The position numbers and the translations under genes are program-made. Below, one piece after another: positions 6,867 to 9,283 of a stretch of DNA of 9,283 nucleotides (its first letter is position 1; each line of letters starts with the position of its first letter). The DNA lies in NCBI GenBank assembly GCA_044349205.1, contig JBIKRJ010000089.1:1-9283 (forward strand), given 5' to 3'. The notes beneath the pieces were generated by a model. The model did no database searches and was not told the origin of the DNA. It worked only from the letters and a program-made list of their open reading frames with translations. This DNA comes from UBA9547 sp044349205. Its GTDB lineage: Bacteria; Bacteroidota; Bacteroidia; Cytophagales; UBA9547.

Positions 6867-6895
6867 AGTAAAACAGACAGAATATCAGGTTGTTT

Positions 6896-7375
6896 TTAAT
6901 TTGAAGCTGCAATTATAACCACTCTAAATGTTTTAGTTCCTGGGTTTGAATTGGTTGAATAATCAGTGTTATAATTGAGTATACTAACATAACCCACACC
7001 AAAAGTGTATTGCATGATGTTTTTACCACTAATATCAGGCAACAATAACCACTCTGTCCCATATTTAATAAAAACCAATACAGTCCCTTTGTCTACAATC
7101 GATTGTGTGATACCTGGTACATTAAATTTAGTCGAGTAGAAGATACCACTTCCAGTCCAATCAGACGAGAAAGTAGTGATAGTGTTCGTTCCAATCACAT
7201 TGGCATTTCCATTCGTGCCATTGATACCATTCGTACCGTCTTTACCATCTATGCCATTTGTTCCAGCAGGACCTGTAGGACCAGGCGCCCCATCCTTGCC
7301 TTTACATGAATACAAAGTCATTGACAAGGCAATAAAGCACGTAGTTAAAATTGAAAATAAAGCAGTTGTCCTCAT
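6896..7375 (-). CDS. Collagen-like (Gly-X-Y) lipoprotein
   Basis: This 159-residue protein starts with a type II signal peptide: MRTT, a hydrophobic core, then lipobox LYSC with the lipidated Cys at 24. Mature residues 26-58 are eleven uninterrupted Gly-X-Y triplets (GKD, GAP, GPT, GPA, GTN, GID, GKD, GTN, GIN, GTN, GNA). The remaining 100 residues are Ser/Thr/Asn/Tyr-rich and probably beta-structured, with no catalytic motif I recognise. It is expected to be anchored in the outer membrane, possibly at the cell surface. Stand-alone collagen-like lipoproteins occur in Bacteroidota with no assigned function. Base composition is visibly more AT-rich than accA, which hints at acquisition. Its promoter overlaps the 16-bp palindrome shared with the divergent XRE regulator, so that regulator is the likely controller. 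Confidence 0.82.
   Translation of the reverse strand: MRTTALFSILTTCFIALSMTLYSCKGKDGAPGPTGPAGTNGIDGKDGTNGINGTNGNANVIGTNTITTFSSDWTGSGIFYSTKFNVPGITQSIVDKGTVLVFIKYGTEWLLLPDISGKNIMQYTFGVGYVSILNYNTDYSTNSNPGTKTFRVVIIAASN
7202..7300 (-). repeat. Gly-X-Y triplet tract within the lipoprotein gene
   Basis: Eleven in-frame glycine-first triplets, 33 residues in all. The first half has proline in X positions (GAP, GPT, GPA); the second half is Thr/Asn/Ile-rich (GTN, GIN). Eleven triplets are enough to suggest a short collagen-type triple helix, but the proline content is low. Confidence 0.85.
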
Positions 7376-7394
7376 TTTTTAAGTTTTTGTGGTA

Positions 7395-7426
7395 CAAAAT
7401 TAATTTAAAACAGAGAAAGACACAAA
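7395..7426 (-). promoter_or_regulatory. Promoter of the collagen-like lipoprotein gene
   Basis: On the minus strand TTTG (7423-7426) is followed by 20 nt and TAATTTTG (7395-7402), an exact TAnnTTTG match with canonical spacing. The -7 box is 19 nt before the ATG. The TTTG is half of the central CAAATTTG of the palindrome at 7419-7434. Confidence 0.72.
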
Positions 7427-7434
7427 TTTGTGTC
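7419..7434. promoter_or_regulatory. Perfect 16-bp palindrome, candidate shared operator
   Basis: GACACAAATTTGTGTC is a perfect inverted repeat lying between the divergent lipoprotein and XRE genes. Its centre CAAATTTG presents a TTTG -33 element on each strand. A dimeric HTH protein bound here would cover both promoters, so autorepression by the adjacent XRE protein with co-control of the lipoprotein is the simplest reading (inference). Confidence 0.7.
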
Positions 7435-7459
7435 ATATTATTTTGGCAGATATTTTTTG
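7427..7459 (+). promoter_or_regulatory. Candidate promoter of the XRE regulator gene
   Basis: TTTG (7427-7430), the right half of the palindrome centre, is followed after 20 nt by TATTTTTTG (7451-7459), one base longer than TAnnTTTG. The ATG follows at 7469, leaving a very short leader. A second imperfect box, TTATTTTG (7438-7445), is nearby but at the wrong spacing. Confidence 0.4.
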
Positions 7460-7468
7460 CTTAGTGGT

Positions 7469-7693
7469 ATGGAATACCTTAAGCACACTAACTTGTTAAA
7501 GCGTCTTGGAGAACGAATTCGCTTAATAAGAGTTAGGAAACTAATTAGTCAGGAAGAACTCTCATTCAAAACCGAAATAAGTAGAAATCAAATTGGGAGA
7601 GTGGAACGAGGTGAAATTAACACTGGAATTAGCACTTTGTATGAAATAGCGAAGGGCTTAGATGTAGAACTAGAAGAACTTTTCAAGAATTAG
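7469..7693 (+). CDS. Small XRE-family transcriptional regulator
   Basis: This 74-residue protein is essentially one Cro/C1-type helix-turn-helix domain: LGERIRLIRVRKLISQEEL, then SRNQIGRVERGEINTGISTL and IAKGLDVELEELF, the standard five-helix HTH_3 pattern with recognition helix near residues 38-47. There is no sensor or peptidase domain. The ATG at 7469 is chosen over an in-frame GTG at 7430, which lies inside the palindrome and would add 13 unlike residues. It is transcribed away from the collagen-like lipoprotein gene. The intergenic palindrome makes it the probable repressor of itself and of the lipoprotein. A strong terminator follows 23 nt after the stop. It has no adjacent toxin gene, so it does not look like a toxin-antitoxin antitoxin. 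Confidence 0.85.
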   Translation: MEYLKHTNLLKRLGERIRLIRVRKLISQEELSFKTEISRNQIGRVERGEINTGISTLYEIAKGLDVELEELFKN

Positions 7694-7716
7694 CATTTTT
7701 TAATTTAATATAACAA

Positions 7717-7747
7717 AAAAAGGTTCTGCCAGAAGCAGAACCTTTTT
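7717..7747. terminator. Bidirectional Rho-independent terminator
   Basis: AAAAAGGTTCTGC (7717-7729) pairs perfectly with GCAGAACCTTTTT (7735-7747) around a CAGAA loop. A run of T on the plus strand and a longer one on the minus strand follow the GC-rich core. It ends the XRE transcript and can also stop the converging TerB-like gene, whose stop codon is about 80 nt away. The rest of 7748-7828 holds no gene. Confidence 0.9.
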
Positions 7748-7828
7748 GCTATTATAAGGTGTATGAACTCTCGGTATATTTCAAAATTGAATACCTGTTC
7801 ACCCCTAAAAGTAACCTTGGCCTGAGCC

Positions 7829-8212
7829 CTACATCTTTTCGTTCAGTTTTTCTAAAAAGGCACGTTCTTTTTTATTTATGCCATATTCAGAATCGGCGAT
7901 ACGCGATGAAATGTTTTTTATCGTTTCGCGCAACTGAGGTGTGATAGAAGACGTGTGTAAATCCACGAAATCGATAAAGGAGTTGAAGGCCGATTGCGCA
8001 TCGCCAAAATTTTCTTCCAAATACTCAAACTCCATTTCGGTATAGTAGGCCACATCGGTGCCAAACTGGTCGGTGTGGGTTTCGTGTGGCACCAATTCGT
8101 TTTTTACAATTTCTTTCATTGCACTAAATTCCTTTTTGCCCACTTTCCCATCGGCTTTGGCTATGGCATAAAGCAACTTGCCTAGTTCTGCATAAAAATC
8201 CTTGTATTCCAT
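7829..8212 (-). CDS. TerB-like (tellurite-resistance-family) protein
   Basis: This 127-residue acidic, all-helical cytoplasmic protein has the TerB signature LLYAIAKADGKVGKKEF near residues 13-29. A related second motif IADSEYGINKKERAFLEKL lies near 105-123. In TerB folds such Asp-containing turns (here Asp21 and Asp107) can bind divalent metal. TerB-like domains are linked to stress responses and membrane-associated complexes, but no other ter genes are present, so tellurite resistance should not be inferred. The ATG at 8212 fits the domain start. It is divergent from the methyltransferase gene across about 160 nt, where I find no clear promoter for it. Convergent with the XRE gene, sharing its terminator. 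Confidence 0.75.
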   Translation of the reverse strand: MEYKDFYAELGKLLYAIAKADGKVGKKEFSAMKEIVKNELVPHETHTDQFGTDVAYYTEMEFEYLEENFGDAQSAFNSFIDFVDLHTSSITPQLRETIKNISSRIADSEYGINKKERAFLEKLNEKM

Positions 8213-8329
8213 TTTTAAACTATTTTAAAAGAACCTCTAAATTAACTCCAACTAAAAAAGATGTAGTATTCCTTTCTACGCAATCTGCCTAAATTTTGTT
8301 CAAACTCATTTCCGAACTAAAGCTACACA

Positions 8330-8358
8330 TTGCCTTTCGCCTGCATTGATTAGTTTTG
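8330..8358 (+). promoter_or_regulatory. Candidate promoter of the rRNA methyltransferase gene
   Basis: TTG (8330-8332) is followed by 18 nt and TAGTTTTG (8351-8358), an exact TAnnTTTG match. Transcription would start a few bases before the TTG start codon at 8374, giving a very short leader. Confidence 0.5.
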
Positions 8359-8373
8359 GGGAAATTTGAAAAA

Positions 8374-9283
8374 TTGAAACTGCACCCAAATGTAGTATCG
8401 GGCTCTTTGGAGTGCCTGAAAGCCATATTTCAAGAAAACAAATACACCGACGATGTGCTGGAAAAATCGTTCAAGAAACACAAGCAATGGGGTGCGCGCG
8501 ACCGCAAATTCATTGCCGAAAGTGTGTACGAATGCGTACGTTGGCGTAGGTATTTTGCCGAATTGGCCATTTGCGACGAAATAGATGCCTTATTTTTTGA
8601 AAAGCTATTTTTTGTGTACCTGGTTTGCAATGGCATAAACATTCCCAATTGGTATGCCGAAACACAACTGATTGCCGAAGAAATTGCTTCTAAACTCAAG
8701 GCCTCATCTTACCCCAGAAAGATTCGCGAATCGGTTCCAGACTGGCTCGACGAACTTGCTTTGCTGGAGTTGGGAGAAGAAAGATGGAGCAAAGAACTAA
8801 ATGCCCTGAACAACCCCGCTCCTGTCGTGTTGCGAGCAAATCCATTGAAAACCACTGTGGCTACTCTGAAATCAAAATTGGAAGAGGCACAAATTGAAAC
8901 TTCTTATATCAACAAAATTCCCGATGCCTTGTCACTTGGTAAAAGAGTGAACTTGCGCAACCACGAATACTACAAACAAGGTTTTTTTGAAATACAAGAT
9001 GCTGGTTCGCAAGCTATCGCACCTTTTTTACAGGCTGAACCGGGTATGTATGTGATAGATGCTTGTGCAGGTGGCGGTGGAAAAACCTTGCATTTGGCGG
9101 CGCTTATGCAAAACAAAGGACACATTGTAGCCCTGGATGTAGAAGAGAAAAAGCTAACAAACCTTGAAACACGAGCCCAAAGAGCTGGCGCGCAAATAGT
9201 GGAAACTTGCCGCATTTCCGATGTAGCCATTGCCCGTTTGCAAAATAAAGCCAACCGACTTTTACTCGATGTTCCTTGTTCGG
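8374..9283 (+). CDS. RsmB/NOP-family rRNA (cytosine-C5) methyltransferase, 3' end outside window
   Basis: The first 303 codons are present and the frame is open to the right edge. This SAM-dependent enzyme family methylates cytosine C5 in rRNA. An N-terminal helical region (about residues 1-150, with WGARDRKFIAESVYECVRWRR) resembles the NusB-like leader of RsmB. It is followed by QDAGSQAIAPFL, SAM motif I VIDACAGGGGKT (227-238), motif II ALDVEEKK and motif IV LLLDVPCS with Cys302. In this family the motif IV Cys aids product release; the nucleophilic motif VI Cys lies beyond the window. There is no ATG at the N-terminus. The frame reaches an upstream TGA at 8347-8349, and homology begins with KLHPN after TTG at 8374-8376, so TTG is the likely start. 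Orthology to RsmB rather than RsmF is not settled. Confidence 0.88.
   Translation, partial: MKLHPNVVSGSLECLKAIFQENKYTDDVLEKSFKKHKQWGARDRKFIAESVYECVRWRRYFAELAICDEIDALFFEKLFFVYLVCNGINIPNWYAETQLIAEEIASKLKASSYPRKIRESVPDWLDELALLELGEERWSKELNALNNPAPVVLRANPLKTTVATLKSKLEEAQIETSYINKIPDALSLGKRVNLRNHEYYKQGFFEIQDAGSQAIAPFLQAEPGMYVIDACAGGGGKTLHLAALMQNKGHIVALDVEEKKLTNLETRAQRAGAQIVETCRISDVAIARLQNKANRLLLDVPCS

Noticed and set aside
6870..6896. AAAACA/TGTTTT stem between the convergent hydrolase and lipoprotein genes
   Set aside because: The stem is short, almost all A-T, and has a 13-15 nt loop; too weak to call a terminator, though something must separate these convergent genes.
7773..7795. GGTAT/ATACC imperfect hairpin after the XRE terminator
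   Set aside because: Five-base arms with an internal bulge; nothing positional supports a function.
7829..8212. Tellurite resistance operon
   Set aside because: Only a TerB-like domain is present, with no terA, terC, terD or related neighbours.

Overview
The window comes from a member of the Bacteroidota. It carries the gldA-gldF-gldG gliding-motility ABC transporter cluster, which is characteristic of that phylum. Several start regions show the Bacteroidota promoter signature (TTG or TTTG, about 20 nt, then TAnnTTTG), ribosome binding sites are not evident, and the tRNA has no encoded CCA. I cannot place it below phylum level with confidence.

Layout, left to right. (1) Positions 1-108, minus strand: the first 36 codons of a gene that resembles the N-terminus of Bacteroidota IS200-like (Y1) / REP-associated transposases, with a perfect 10-bp-stem hairpin just upstream. 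(2) Positions 252-3648, plus strand: gldA (ATPase), gldF (permease) and gldG (membrane-anchored auxiliary protein), a compact operon. (3) Positions 3749-4739: a higB-higA toxin-antitoxin pair on the minus strand, bracketed by two direct copies of a roughly 100-nt structured repeat lying exactly 880 nt apart. (4) tRNA-Asp(GUC) on the minus strand with its own promoter and terminator. (5) Positions 5071-6866, plus strand: accA (acetyl-CoA carboxylase carboxyltransferase alpha) overlapping by one base a metallo-beta-lactamase-fold hydrolase. (6) Positions 6896-7693: a divergent two-gene module, a secreted collagen-like (Gly-X-Y) lipoprotein and a 74-residue XRE-type regulator, separated by a perfect 16-bp palindrome. 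The palindrome supplies the -33 element of both candidate promoters. (7) A strong bidirectional terminator, a TerB-like protein (minus), and the 5' 303 codons of an RsmB/NOP-family rRNA m5C methyltransferase (plus). The methyltransferase appears to start at TTG and runs off the right edge.

The housekeeping backbone (gld genes, tRNA-Asp, accA, methyltransferase) is interrupted by two accessory inserts: the repeat-flanked higBA cassette and the AT-rich collagen-like lipoprotein/XRE pair. The transposase fragment and the structured repeats suggest REP-type activity in this genome. The most testable new point is the lipoprotein/XRE switch, where one palindrome appears to serve as operator and shared -33 region for both genes. 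I see no evidence of a large undescribed defence or biosynthetic system.
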